From contig NZ_LR733413.1 in assembly GCF_902506345.1 (NCBI RefSeq), positions 1,590,569 through 1,654,568 on the forward strand: 64,000 nt of DNA, in the 5' to 3' direction. The stretch comes from Flavobacterium sp. 9R. GTDB lineage: Bacteria > Bacteroidota > Bacteroidia > Flavobacteriales > Flavobacteriaceae. Position numbers and translations under genes: made by a program. The notes beneath the pieces were generated by a model. The model was not told the origin of the DNA and did no database searches. It saw only the letters and a list, made by a program, of their open reading frames with translations. Of the stretch, positions 27,473 through 34,812 are shown piece by piece. Within the stretch, counting starts at the first letter, position 1, and every line of letters starts with the position of its first letter.

Positions 27473-28417
27473 ATGAAAAAATTAATTCCAGTATACGTTA
27501 GGGTTCCCCTTATTTTCTTCGCTGTTTTTGGTGCGATGGAGTATTTTATCGACTCAGGGGATCGTCCTGCATTTATTAAATTCCCAATGGTTTCTGTATT
27601 CTTGTTTGTCTTTCTTTTCTTATTGATTGCCATCGAGATAACGGTAAGCGCTATTGATGCTATTACGTATAGCTTATTAACAGATGAGCAAAAAGCCAAA
27701 TTAGAAGAAGCTTCTTCTGTAAGTTTAGGAGAAAGTGATTGGTATAAAAATCTAATGAAAAAATTAACCAAATCGGCTCCAATTGAAAAAGAAGGGGAGT
27801 TGCTTTTGGATCACGATTATGATGGTATTCGTGAGTTAGATAATAGTCTACCGCCTTGGTGGGTGTATTTATTCTATACTTGTATCGTTTTTGCAGCTGT
27901 ATATTTAATTCGTTATGAGATATTAGGCGCTCCAGATCAAGAAACTGAATTGAAAAATGAAATTGCCCAAGCTAAAATTGAAGTGGCCGAGTATATGAAA
28001 ACGGCTCCTGATTTGATGGATGAGAAAACAGTTACTTTGTTGACTGATCCAGCTGAATTAGCGATTGGAAAAGAAATCTTCACGACCAATTGTGCTGCTT
28101 GTCACCGTGCAGATGGCGGTGGTCAAATTGGTCCAAACTTAACCGATGATCATTGGATTTTGGGTGGAGGTATCAAAAACGTTTTTCATACCATTATGAA
28201 TGGTGGTCGTGACGGAAAAGGAATGATTTCTTGGAAAGGAACATTAAAACCAAAAGAAATGCAAAAAGTGGCAAGTTATGTATTATCTTTAAGAGGTACT
28301 AACCCTAAAGATCCAAAAGCTCCAGATGGTGAAATTTGGGTTGATGATGCCGCTCCAAAAGCAGACGGCGCTACTGCTCCAGTTGCTGCAGCTAAAGATA
28401 GCACTCAAGTTAAATAA
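27473..28417 (+). CDS. ccoP: cbb3-type cytochrome c oxidase subunit III
   Basis: 314 residues. Two N-terminal membrane helices (LIFFAVFGAMEYFI and FVFLFLLIAIEITV), an insert of about 60 residues, the conserved CcoP_N helix with DNSLPPWWVYLFYTCIVFAAVYL, and one cytochrome c domain with C207-A-A-C210-H211 and a GGIKNVFHTIMNGG/MISWKG axial-Met region. Proteobacterial CcoP has two heme-c domains; only one CxxCH is present here, as is common in Bacteroidota. It passes electrons from soluble or lipid-anchored cytochromes to CcoO. The tail is Ala/Pro/Lys-rich. Confidence 0.93.
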   Translation: MKKLIPVYVRVPLIFFAVFGAMEYFIDSGDRPAFIKFPMVSVFLFVFLFLLIAIEITVSAIDAITYSLLTDEQKAKLEEASSVSLGESDWYKNLMKKLTKSAPIEKEGELLLDHDYDGIRELDNSLPPWWVYLFYTCIVFAAVYLIRYEILGAPDQETELKNEIAQAKIEVAEYMKTAPDLMDEKTVTLLTDPAELAIGKEIFTTNCAACHRADGGGQIGPNLTDDHWILGGGIKNVFHTIMNGGRDGKGMISWKGTLKPKEMQKVASYVLSLRGTNPKDPKAPDGEIWVDDAAPKADGATAPVAAAKDSTQVK

Positions 28418-28440
28418 TATAATTTTAATAGTTGTATAGT

Positions 28441-28469
28441 CTGTGTCAAAGTGTTTTGCTTTGACACAG
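28441..28469 (+). other. perfect 11-bp hairpin between ccoP and ccoG
   Basis: CTGTGTCAAAG (28441-28451) and CTTTGACACAG (28459-28469) pair perfectly around a 7-nt loop. The following CGTTTTAAAAAG is a weak T-tract. It may be a partial terminator or an RNA stability element that sets the ratio of oxidase subunits to ccoG-fixH. Confidence 0.7.
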
Positions 28470-28501
28470 TCGTTTTAAAAAGTCTTATAAAAACAAAAGC
28501 C

Positions 28502-29920
28502 ATGGCAGTTTTACCTGATGAATCTTTTCGTGATAGTATTGCAACTATCGATGAAGAAGGCAATAGAAAGTATATTTTTCCCAAAAAACCTTCTGGGAAA
28601 TTTTACGACTATCGCAAATGGTTAAGTTATTTTTTGTTGATCATTCTTGTTTCCAATCCATTTATTAAAATTAATGGCAATCAGTTTATGATGTTCAATG
28701 TTTTAGAACGTCGTTTTAATATTTTTAGCTTTCCATTTTGGCCACAAGATTTCTATCTTTTTGTTTTGTTCATGATAGTGGGAGTAGTATTTGTGATACT
28801 ATTTACTGTGATTTTTGGACGTATTTTTTGTGGATGGATTTGCCCTCAAACCATCTTCTTAGAAATGGTCTTTAGAAGAATTGAATATTGGATTGAAGGT
28901 GATCGCGGAGCTCAAATCCGATTGGATAAGCAAGAATGGAATGCTGATAAAATAAGAAAGAAAGTTGCAAAATGGTTTATCTTTCTTTTGATTTCTTTCT
29001 TTATTGCCAACGTATTTTTAGCCTATTTAATAGGTAGTGATGTGTTGCTTCATATGATTGAAGATGGGCCTAAAGGACATTTGAGCACGTTAATTTCACT
29101 ATTGATTTTTACTGGAGTATTTTATTTTGTCTTCGCTTGGTTTAGAGAACAAGTTTGTATTATTGCTTGTCCGTATGGTCGTTTACAAGGTGTTTTGTTA
29201 GATAATAAATCAATAAATGTAGCCTACGATTTTGTACGTGGAGAAAAAGAAAAAGGACGTGCAAAATTTAATAAACAAGAAGACAGAGCGACAACGGGAA
29301 AAGGCGACTGCATTGATTGTAAACAATGTGTTCATGTGTGTCCAACTGGAATTGATATTAGAAATGGAACTCAATTAGAGTGTATCAATTGTACGGCTTG
29401 TATTGACGAGTGTGATACGATTATGGAAAGTGTTGGCTTGCCTAAAGGATTAATTCGTTATGCTTCAGAAGATGAAATTGAGAAAAACGAAAAGTTCAAG
29501 TTCACAACTAGAATGAAAGGCTATAGTGCTGTGCTGTTTATTTTAATTGGAATTCTCTCTGGTTTGTTGTTTTTACGTGCAGAAATAGAAACGTCTATTT
29601 TGCGCTTGCCTGGACAATTGTTTCAACACAAAGGCAATAACATAAGCAATGTATACACCTTCAAGATTATCAATAAGTCAAATAATGAAATTAAAGATGT
29701 TCACTTTAAATTAAAAGACATTAAAGGAACATTGAATGTGGTAGGAAAACAAAATCTAGTGGTGCCAAGACAAGGTATGAGTAGTGGAACCCTTTTTATC
29801 GAAATCAATAAATACTTATTAGAGAGCGATAAAACCAAAGTTGAAATAGAAGTGTACGAAGGCGATGAATTGATACAAACTACAGCGACCAATTTTTTAG
29901 GACCACGTAGTTTTGATTAG
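28502..29920 (+). CDS. ccoG: cytochrome c oxidase accessory protein CcoG (FixG, Cu(II) reductase type)
   Basis: 472 residues from ATG 28502 (MAVLPDESFRDSI); a GTG 51 nt upstream sits in the preceding hairpin and is not used. Five or so membrane helices, the FCGWICPQTIFLE motif, then two 4Fe-4S ferredoxin motifs CIDCKQCVHVCPTGIDI and CINCTACIDECD, and a C-terminal immunoglobulin-like periplasmic domain. CcoG reduces Cu(II) for delivery to the cbb3 active site. Follows ccoP after a hairpin. Confidence 0.94.
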   Translation: MAVLPDESFRDSIATIDEEGNRKYIFPKKPSGKFYDYRKWLSYFLLIILVSNPFIKINGNQFMMFNVLERRFNIFSFPFWPQDFYLFVLFMIVGVVFVILFTVIFGRIFCGWICPQTIFLEMVFRRIEYWIEGDRGAQIRLDKQEWNADKIRKKVAKWFIFLLISFFIANVFLAYLIGSDVLLHMIEDGPKGHLSTLISLLIFTGVFYFVFAWFREQVCIIACPYGRLQGVLLDNKSINVAYDFVRGEKEKGRAKFNKQEDRATTGKGDCIDCKQCVHVCPTGIDIRNGTQLECINCTACIDECDTIMESVGLPKGLIRYASEDEIEKNEKFKFTTRMKGYSAVLFILIGILSGLLFLRAEIETSILRLPGQLFQHKGNNISNVYTFKIINKSNNEIKDVHFKLKDIKGTLNVVGKQNLVVPRQGMSSGTLFIEINKYLLESDKTKVEIEVYEGDELIQTTATNFLGPRSFD

Positions 29921-29951
29921 TATTGTTTTTAAATAAATAAATTATAAAAAG

Positions 29952-30407
29952 ATGAAATTAAAGTTAAATTGGGGGACATACATTGTAGTAGCTTTTGCTT
30001 TGTTTATGACGTTTATCCTTTACTTTGTTGTAAAAGTACAATCAGATTCTAAATACGATAATGACTTAGTGGTTGAGGAATATTATAAACACGATATTCA
30101 TTATCAAGAAGAAATGCAAAGGGTTCAAAATGCGCAAGATTTACCTAATAAGCCTCTAGTATCACAATTGGAAAATGAAGTTACGATTACTTTTCCAGCG
30201 AACTTTGATCCAAAAAAAATTACTGGTAATGTAGCTTTATACCGTCCATCTAATAAGAAATTGGATTTTCAAGTGAAATTAGTCTTGACAGAACCAGTTT
30301 TGCATATTCCAAAAACGAACCTTGTTGGAGGAAGTTGGGACATCAATATGGAATGGCAGTATGAAGGCAAAGCCTATTTGACCAAAGAAACGATTTACAT
30401 CAAGTAA
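29952..30407 (+). CDS. fixH: FixH family protein (cbb3 oxidase assembly)
   Basis: 151 residues. One N-terminal membrane helix (YIVVAFALFMTFILYFVV) is followed by a periplasmic beta-sandwich with VEEYYKHDIHYQEEMQRVQN, the conserved FixH/CcoH start, and a C-terminal GGSWDINMEWQYEGKAY segment. CcoH binds the CcoN subunit during assembly. Located 31 nt after ccoG and 27 nt before the SafE-like gene, so part of the same transcript. Confidence 0.9.
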   Translation: MKLKLNWGTYIVVAFALFMTFILYFVVKVQSDSKYDNDLVVEEYYKHDIHYQEEMQRVQNAQDLPNKPLVSQLENEVTITFPANFDPKKITGNVALYRPSNKKLDFQVKLVLTEPVLHIPKTNLVGGSWDINMEWQYEGKAYLTKETIYIK

Positions 30408-30434
30408 GTAATAAGCATTTAAAGTTATCTCCAA

Positions 30435-31136
30435 ATGTTATATACCGCTTTTTTATTCGGATTAATAAGTAGTTTTCACTGCGTTGGGATGTGCGGACCT
30501 ATAGCAATGCTTTTGCCAGTAGATCGCTCAAATCAGGCTAAGAAGGTAACTCAGATTTTAACGTATCATATTGGAAGACTCACGGCCTATGGAAGTATGG
30601 GATTGCTTTTTGGATTATTAGGCAAAGGTTTTTTTATGGCCGGAATTCAGCAAAAACTTTCTATTGTTATTGGTATTGTAATGATTGTAGTGGTTTTAAT
30701 CCCAGAAAACATTTTTGCAAAGTACAATTTTTCGAAACCCATTTATCGATTAATTTCTAATTTGAAGCAAAAACTAGGAAGTCAATTCAAGCAAAAAACG
30801 TACAAGTCATTATTTACAATTGGTTTGTTTAATGGATTTCTACCCTGTGGAATGGTGTATGTAGCTCTCTTTGGTGCTATTGCTATGCAAAGCCCTGAAA
30901 TGGGAGTTTTTTATATGATTTTGTTTGGATTAGGAACGATTCCTTTGATGAGCATAGTAGTATATATCAACTCTTTTTTGACGCTAAAGGTTCGAAATAA
31001 AATTCAAAAAATAATACCTTATGTTGCCGTATTTATTGGCGTATTGTTTATTCTAAGAGGGTTAGGCTTAGGGATTCCATATATTTCGCCCAATACAACA
31101 AGTTTATTTGTGCAACAGAATCCAAATTGCCATTAA
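30435..31136 (+). CDS. sulfite exporter TauE/SafE-like membrane protein of the cco operon
   Basis: 233 residues with six membrane helices. The N-terminus SSFHCVGMCGPIAMLLP and the central FLPCGMVYVALFGAIAM repeat the C-x3-C and PCG elements of the SafE/UreH-DsbD-like branch regularly found beside fixH-ccoI. In that setting the protein is thought to move copper or reducing equivalents for oxidase assembly; this is inference from neighbourhood. Last gene of the block; hemN converges 14 nt later. Confidence 0.88.
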   Translation: MLYTAFLFGLISSFHCVGMCGPIAMLLPVDRSNQAKKVTQILTYHIGRLTAYGSMGLLFGLLGKGFFMAGIQQKLSIVIGIVMIVVVLIPENIFAKYNFSKPIYRLISNLKQKLGSQFKQKTYKSLFTIGLFNGFLPCGMVYVALFGAIAMQSPEMGVFYMILFGLGTIPLMSIVVYINSFLTLKVRNKIQKIIPYVAVFIGVLFILRGLGLGIPYISPNTTSLFVQQNPNCH

Positions 31137-31150
31137 AAAAGATTTTACTT

Positions 31151-32515
31151 TTATACAGTCATAGAAAAAAGCGCCGTTTCAGGTGCTTTTCTTTTTAGTA
31201 GTAAGTCGAAGGCCATACAAATGTTACGAACAAAAGGTTTTCCAGCTTCCAAAACGGTAATTTTTTGATTCTTGATGGTGATTAATCCATCTTTTTGCAT
31301 TTCCTCTAACTGTGCAATAACTTTAGGGAGCTCTTCAAAATAAGTGTCTTCATTTTTCCAAGAAGTTTGAAATTGACACATTAGATTAAGAATATGCTGT
31401 CTGATGATTAAGTCTTCTGGAGTTAAAATATGACCTCTGTAAACAGGTAATTCTCCTTTCTCAATACATTCATAGTACTCTTCAATGGTTTTTACATTTT
31501 GAGCAAAACTATACCAACTATCACTTATTGAAGATACACCCAAACCAATCATAAGTTGCGTTTTAGAGGAGCTGTAGCCCATAAAATTGCGATGTAGTGT
31601 TTTGTTTTTGAATGACTCAAAAAGACTGTCTTCTTCTAGAGCAAAATGATCCATTCCAATTTCGTAGTAGCCATTTTTGCTTAATAATTTTTTACCAACT
31701 TCATAGAGTTGACGTTTTTCTTCATCCTTCGGAATATCAGAATCTTTAAAACCTCTTTGTCCATTTCCTTTGATCCAAGGAACGTGGGCATAACTATAAA
31801 ATGCCAATCGATCGGGATGTAAGGATTTTGTTTTTTCGATGGTGTCAACAACATCTTCGAGTTTTTGAAACGGAAGACCAAAAATTATATCGTGGCCTAT
31901 TGAGGTGTAGCCAATTTCTTTTGCCCAAAAAGTTACTTTGGCTACATTATGAAAAGGCTGTATTCTATGTATTGCGTTTTGAACTGTTTCTGAATAATCT
32001 TGAACGCCGAAACTAACTCTACGAAAACCTAAACCATAAAGCGATTGAAGTTGCGATTTAGTAGTGTTGTTTGGATGTCCTTCAAAGCTAAATTCATAGT
32101 TAGGCGCTTTTTTGGCTTTGCTTAGAATTCCGTGGATTAATTTCTCTAAATGTTCCGAAGAAAAGAAAGTAGGAGTACCTCCACCCAAATGAATCTCTTT
32201 GATGATTGGTTTTTTTTCAAGTAGCTCACAATATAAGTCCCATTCTTTTAGCAAAGCTTCGATGTAGGGATGCTCAACATTATGATTCTTTGTGATTCTT
32301 TTGTTGCATCCGCAAAAGGTGCAAAGACTTTCGCAAAAAGGCAAATGAATGTATAAACTAATACCCTCAGTTGAATTGCTTTCTTTGAATGAGCGCTTTA
32401 GCGTTTCTACCCATAAGTCTTTAGAAAAAAGCAACTCATTCCAATACGGTACCGTTGGGTAACTAGTATATCTAGGTCCTGGTACATTGTATTTTTGAAT
32501 TAGATTTTTTTTCAT
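31151..32515 (-). CDS. hemN: oxygen-independent coproporphyrinogen III oxidase
   Basis: 454 residues, a radical-SAM enzyme that converts coproporphyrinogen III to protoporphyrinogen IX without oxygen. The cluster motif is C61-x3-C65-x2-C68 with C70 next to it (LPFCESLCTFCGC). Other HemN signatures: YIHLPFC, GGGTPTFFS, SFGVQDYSETVQNAIHRIQP, YFY-type substrate residues and a C-terminal HemN_C domain. The true HemN feature GPRYTSYPTVP at residues 13-23 is present. An Fnr dyad 35 nt ahead of its -7 box suggests induction under low oxygen, matching the heme demand of the cbb3 oxidase. Confidence 0.95.
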   Translation of the reverse strand: MKKNLIQKYNVPGPRYTSYPTVPYWNELLFSKDLWVETLKRSFKESNSTEGISLYIHLPFCESLCTFCGCNKRITKNHNVEHPYIEALLKEWDLYCELLEKKPIIKEIHLGGGTPTFFSSEHLEKLIHGILSKAKKAPNYEFSFEGHPNNTTKSQLQSLYGLGFRRVSFGVQDYSETVQNAIHRIQPFHNVAKVTFWAKEIGYTSIGHDIIFGLPFQKLEDVVDTIEKTKSLHPDRLAFYSYAHVPWIKGNGQRGFKDSDIPKDEEKRQLYEVGKKLLSKNGYYEIGMDHFALEEDSLFESFKNKTLHRNFMGYSSSKTQLMIGLGVSSISDSWYSFAQNVKTIEEYYECIEKGELPVYRGHILTPEDLIIRQHILNLMCQFQTSWKNEDTYFEELPKVIAQLEEMQKDGLITIKNQKITVLEAGKPFVRNICMAFDLLLKRKAPETALFSMTV

Positions 32516-32536
32516 AATTAACTTAAATTTAGACTA

Positions 32537-32544
32537 CAAAAATA
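32537..32544 (-). promoter_or_regulatory. -7 element of the hemN promoter
   Basis: TATTTTTG on the minus strand, 22 nt before the hemN ATG, an exact TAnnTTTG match. Confidence 0.65.
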
Positions 32545-32567
32545 TCTGTTATTGCTTCCTAAGGAAA

Positions 32568-32579
32568 TGATATTTATCA
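32568..32579. promoter_or_regulatory. Fnr-type operator of hemN
   Basis: TGATATTTATCA is a perfect TGAT-N4-ATCA palindrome. Counted on the minus strand its first base (32579) is exactly 35 nt before the first base of the -7 box (32544). Confidence 0.75.
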
Positions 32580-32591
32580 TAAACACTAAAA

Positions 32592-32627
32592 AACTGAGAA
32601 AAGAATAAAAAAAATCTTTCCTCAGTT
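32592..32627 (-). terminator. terminator after the membrane protein gene at 32653
   Basis: AACTGAG-AAAGA with TCTTT-CTCAGTT form a 12-bp stem with one mismatch around an A/T loop, 25 nt downstream of the minus-strand gene. Confidence 0.65.
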
Positions 32628-32652
32628 GTTAATTATGTATGCATTATGTGGT

Positions 32653-33126
32653 TTACACCAACAAAGAATTAATCTTTTGTCTCCAGTTTTTGGCTAGTTT
32701 TTCATCCTCAAAAAGACAGACTTGATTCATAGGGTCGAATGTTGCATCATACACAGTAAAAACTTCTTTGTGATTGATGCGTTTGTAAAGCAACTCAAAT
32801 TCAATCTTTACCGTTTTGTTAGTTTCCGCATCTGTTGTGTAGAGCATATGGCAGCCTACGATTTGGTTTAAATCGATGAATTTAGAGAGTGTTTCTTTTG
32901 GATTGAAATCAATAAAAAGAAAGGCTTTGTTCTTTTTGTCAATCGAAAAAACTTTCTTGTTTTGTTTTTCGGTCTCTTCAAAATCTAGGGTATTGTCTGG
33001 ATTATGAAGTGCTTGTATTGCTTTAATTTTCTTTTTGTCGATATTATTTCCTCTTATAACGAAGTACAAGGGGATTGCTATTAAAATGGTTATTACTAAA
33101 CCGATGATTGTTACTGCGGTATCCAT
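32653..33126 (-). CDS. small membrane-anchored protein of unknown function
   Basis: 157 residues. An N-terminal membrane helix (AVTIIGLVITILIAIPLYFVI) is followed by a cytoplasmic region with DKKNKAFLFIDFNPKETLSKFIDLNQI and a hydrophobic/aromatic pattern (VFTVYDATFDP, CLFEDEKLAKNWRQKI) that suggests a small alpha/beta domain. I do not recognise a named family. It is a single-gene unit with its own terminator, next to hemN but with no Fnr-type site visible upstream. Confidence 0.75.
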   Translation of the reverse strand: MDTAVTIIGLVITILIAIPLYFVIRGNNIDKKKIKAIQALHNPDNTLDFEETEKQNKKVFSIDKKNKAFLFIDFNPKETLSKFIDLNQIVGCHMLYTTDAETNKTVKIEFELLYKRINHKEVFTVYDATFDPMNQVCLFEDEKLAKNWRQKINSLLV

Positions 33127-33227
33127 ATTTTTTGTTTTAAATGATAAATAATGAAATGTTGAAATTCACTTTTGAAAATCAATAATTAAGACACAAAGCG
33201 TATCTGAATGCAATTATTTCAATACAA

Positions 33228-33575
33228 TCACCAAAAATAATGGACGGGAAAGAGTAAAAAAGATACTGTAGGTACTCTATTGATGCTTTTTGAAGAAAAT
33301 GCTTTAGCAATAACTTCTTCATTGGTAACAAGTGGTAGAGTAGAAAAAAATGCTGTGAATAAGGCAAAAATAGGAGTAAGAAGACGTTTGCTTATTGCTG
33401 TAAAATGAACCGTTTTCGGCTGAATAAAACAAGATGAGCTGACAAATTGTTGGCGTAAGTTGGCGTCTTTTTGTGTTTCTATAATTGAAATACTTTGCCT
33501 TTTGTCTTCGTTTTGTGCAAGGCAAAACAAAAACAATATTCCTGATAGCATTACTATTTTACGCAAAAAAGTCAT
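33228..33575 (-). CDS. possible small secreted protein, unknown
   Basis: An open frame of 115 residues with a hydrophobic N-terminus (MLSGILFLFCLAQNEDKRQ from the second Met) that resembles a signal peptide, and a second hydrophobic stretch LLTPIFALFTAFFSTLPLV. A TAATTTTG -7 box (33580-33587, minus strand) lies just 4 nt before the first ATG, so the message would be leaderless or start at the second Met. No family recognised. The Ser/Lys/Phe-rich composition leaves a spurious frame possible. Confidence 0.4.
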   Translation of the reverse strand: MTFLRKIVMLSGILFLFCLAQNEDKRQSISIIETQKDANLRQQFVSSSCFIQPKTVHFTAISKRLLTPIFALFTAFFSTLPLVTNEEVIAKAFSSKSINRVPTVSFLLFPVHYFW

Positions 33576-33672
33576 CTTGCAAAATTACAACTCTCCGATA
33601 GGTATCGATAATTAATGTACTTAAATGAATGTTAATCTTTAGTATAATGAATAAAAAAAATCCTCAATTTTA

Positions 33673-33790
33673 GACTGCCCCCAAAAAGTTAGACACTATT
33701 TGGGGGTATTTTTATGGAAAGAAAAGTCAGATATGATGCTTCATTTAAACTTGAATGCGTAAAATTAGTATTAGAAAAACATTATTCGTG
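33673..33790 (+). mobile_element. truncated end of an IS3-family insertion sequence
   Basis: An IS end with ACTGCCCCCAAAAAGTTAGA at 33674-33693, a CCCCCA/TGGGGG inverted pair around the transposase leader, and ATG 33714 opening MERKVRYDASFKLECVKLVL, the start of an IS3/IS150-type OrfA helix-turn-helix. Homology stops near HYSC (about 33789), where the sequence changes to the rRNA-leader-like region. No OrfB, catalytic DDE residues or second inverted repeat are present, so it is a dead fragment. Confidence 0.8.
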
Positions 33791-33867
33791 CAATTATTTT
33801 ATTATTCGAATCAGTTACTCTCGGTTTTATTCTAATCTCTCGATTATCTTACTCTTATTTCTTTGTT

Positions 33868-33885
33868 TCGATTTGCATCGAAACG
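33868..33885 (-). other. leader hairpin of the rrn-type transcript
   Basis: TTTCGAT...ATCGAAA (within TTTCGATTTGCATCGAAA) forms a 7-bp hairpin about 75 nt downstream of the last of three tandem minus-strand promoters. Its place resembles that of antitermination or processing hairpins in rRNA leaders; this assignment is inference. Confidence 0.4.
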
Positions 33886-33958
33886 GCTGTCAATTCAATA
33901 TGTCTAGGAACGTATTCTTCTTTGTTTTTCCGCCTTTCGTTGTTTCTCAAAGCGGGTG

Positions 33959-33986
33959 CAAAAGTAGTAATTCTTTTTTAACTGGC
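33959..33986 (-). promoter_or_regulatory. rrn-type promoter P3
   Basis: On the minus strand TTG, 19 nt, TACTTTTG (33959-33966), then CACCCGC. Perfect match to the flavobacterial consensus and to the sequence style of ribosomal RNA promoters. Confidence 0.7.
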
Positions 33987-34081
33987 AAGAAAATTTGAAA
34001 CTTTTTTTGAAACTTTTTATCTCATTTTAAATCTCATTCTCTTATCAATCTCTCAAGGAACTTTCCGTATTTTGCGGGGTG

Positions 34082-34112
34082 CAAAGGTAAGTAACATTTT
34101 TATTTCTCACAA
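34082..34112 (-). promoter_or_regulatory. rrn-type promoter P2
   Basis: On the minus strand TTG, 20 nt, TACCTTTG (34082-34089), then CACCCCGC. It is 123 nt upstream of P3 and shares the downstream CACCC motif. Confidence 0.7.
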
Positions 34113-34203
34113 GCTTTTTTTGATATTTTTTTTTCAGAAATCTAATCCCGAATATCTCAATAACTTGCCAGTATATAAAAGAACGTCTGCGTTGTTGCGG
34201 GTG

Positions 34204-34233
34204 CAAAAGTAGCACCTTTTTTCGTTTAAACAA
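34204..34233 (-). promoter_or_regulatory. rrn-type promoter P1
   Basis: On the minus strand TTG, 19 nt, TACTTTTG (34204-34211), then CACCCGC. The three promoters are spaced 122-123 nt apart and all read toward the IS fragment. Confidence 0.7.
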
Positions 34234-34474
34234 GCCTTTTTTAAAGCTTTTTTTGATTTATTTTTTAATGCATTAATAAAACATTGATAATCATTATTTA
34301 ACACAAACATTAGCATCGTAAAAAAAATGACTTACCACAGACACTCTACTCTTAAAACCCAATTTACTCATATTACACCCCGTTCTTACCCTATTTACAG
34401 GACGTATTGAAGACATTCAAAAGCCAATCACTAATTATATATAGTAATACTTATTAATTCATTATTGTATACAT

Positions 34475-34488
34475 ACTATATATATAGT
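34475..34488. repeat. 14-bp perfect palindrome
   Basis: ACTATATATATAGT, directly followed after 5 nt by the 11-bp tandem repeat array. Part of an AT-rich, easily melted stretch. Confidence 0.5.
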
Positions 34489-34493
34489 GTCTT

Positions 34494-34592
34494 CATACTC
34501 TACTCATACTCTACTCATACTCTATCCATACACTATCCATACACTATCCATACTTTATCTATACATTATATATACTCTATCTATACATTATA
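34494..34592. repeat. 11-bp tandem repeat, nine copies
   Basis: Nine head-to-tail units with consensus CATACTCTATC; the last units drift to TATACATTATA. Divergence increases from left to right, which suggests repeated local expansion rather than one recent event. It lies in the gene-free interval between the rrn-type promoters and thrS. Confidence 0.85.
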
Positions 34593-34664
34593 TATAATGA
34601 GTAATAAATAACAATAGACTAAAAAACGAGAAACACGGAAATAGCTTTTTAACCACAACTACCC

Positions 34665-34740
34665 TAGCCCGGATGGGAGTGGCATCCTCTTGGGGCGGGG
34701 TTCGACCCAAGAGATAGAACGGACAGCCGGAAATAGCTCC
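34665..34740. repeat. dispersed intergenic hairpin element, copy A
   Basis: Conserved left arm TAGCCC-GAT...AG-GGCATCCTC and right arm GAGATA...CGGA-AGC-GGAAATAGC enclose a variable apical hairpin, here CTCTTGGG (34687-34694) with CCCAAGAG (34706-34713). Copy B is at 38929-39012. I recall similar sequences scattered through Flavobacterium genomes. It sits just upstream of the thrS promoter. Confidence 0.75.
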
Positions 34741-34761
34741 TAAAAAAAACACAACTATATA

Positions 34762-34792
34762 TTGAAGGTGTTTTGGTAAACGTTTATATTTG
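34762..34792 (+). promoter_or_regulatory. promoter of thrS-infC-rpmI-rplT
   Basis: TTG (34762-34764), 20 nt, TATATTTG (34785-34792), 20 nt before the thrS ATG. There is no room for a T-box or long leader between it and the start codon. Confidence 0.7.
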
Positions 34793-34812
34793 CATTCCTA
34801 AAATATATAAAA

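Noticed and set aside
33673-33790. Functional insertion sequence
   Set aside because: Only one end and about 25 codons of OrfA remain; no catalytic domain.
34045-34316. Short minus-strand frames in the rrn-type promoter region
   Set aside because: They cross consensus promoter boxes and have no coding character.
34475-34620. Replication origin
   Set aside because: AT-rich and repeat-bearing, but no DnaA boxes, dnaA, parAB or similar genes nearby.
34693-34713. T-arm-like GGGGTTCGACCC suggesting a tRNA
   Set aside because: No acceptor stem, anticodon arm or D arm around it; the motif is the variable apex of the dispersed element.
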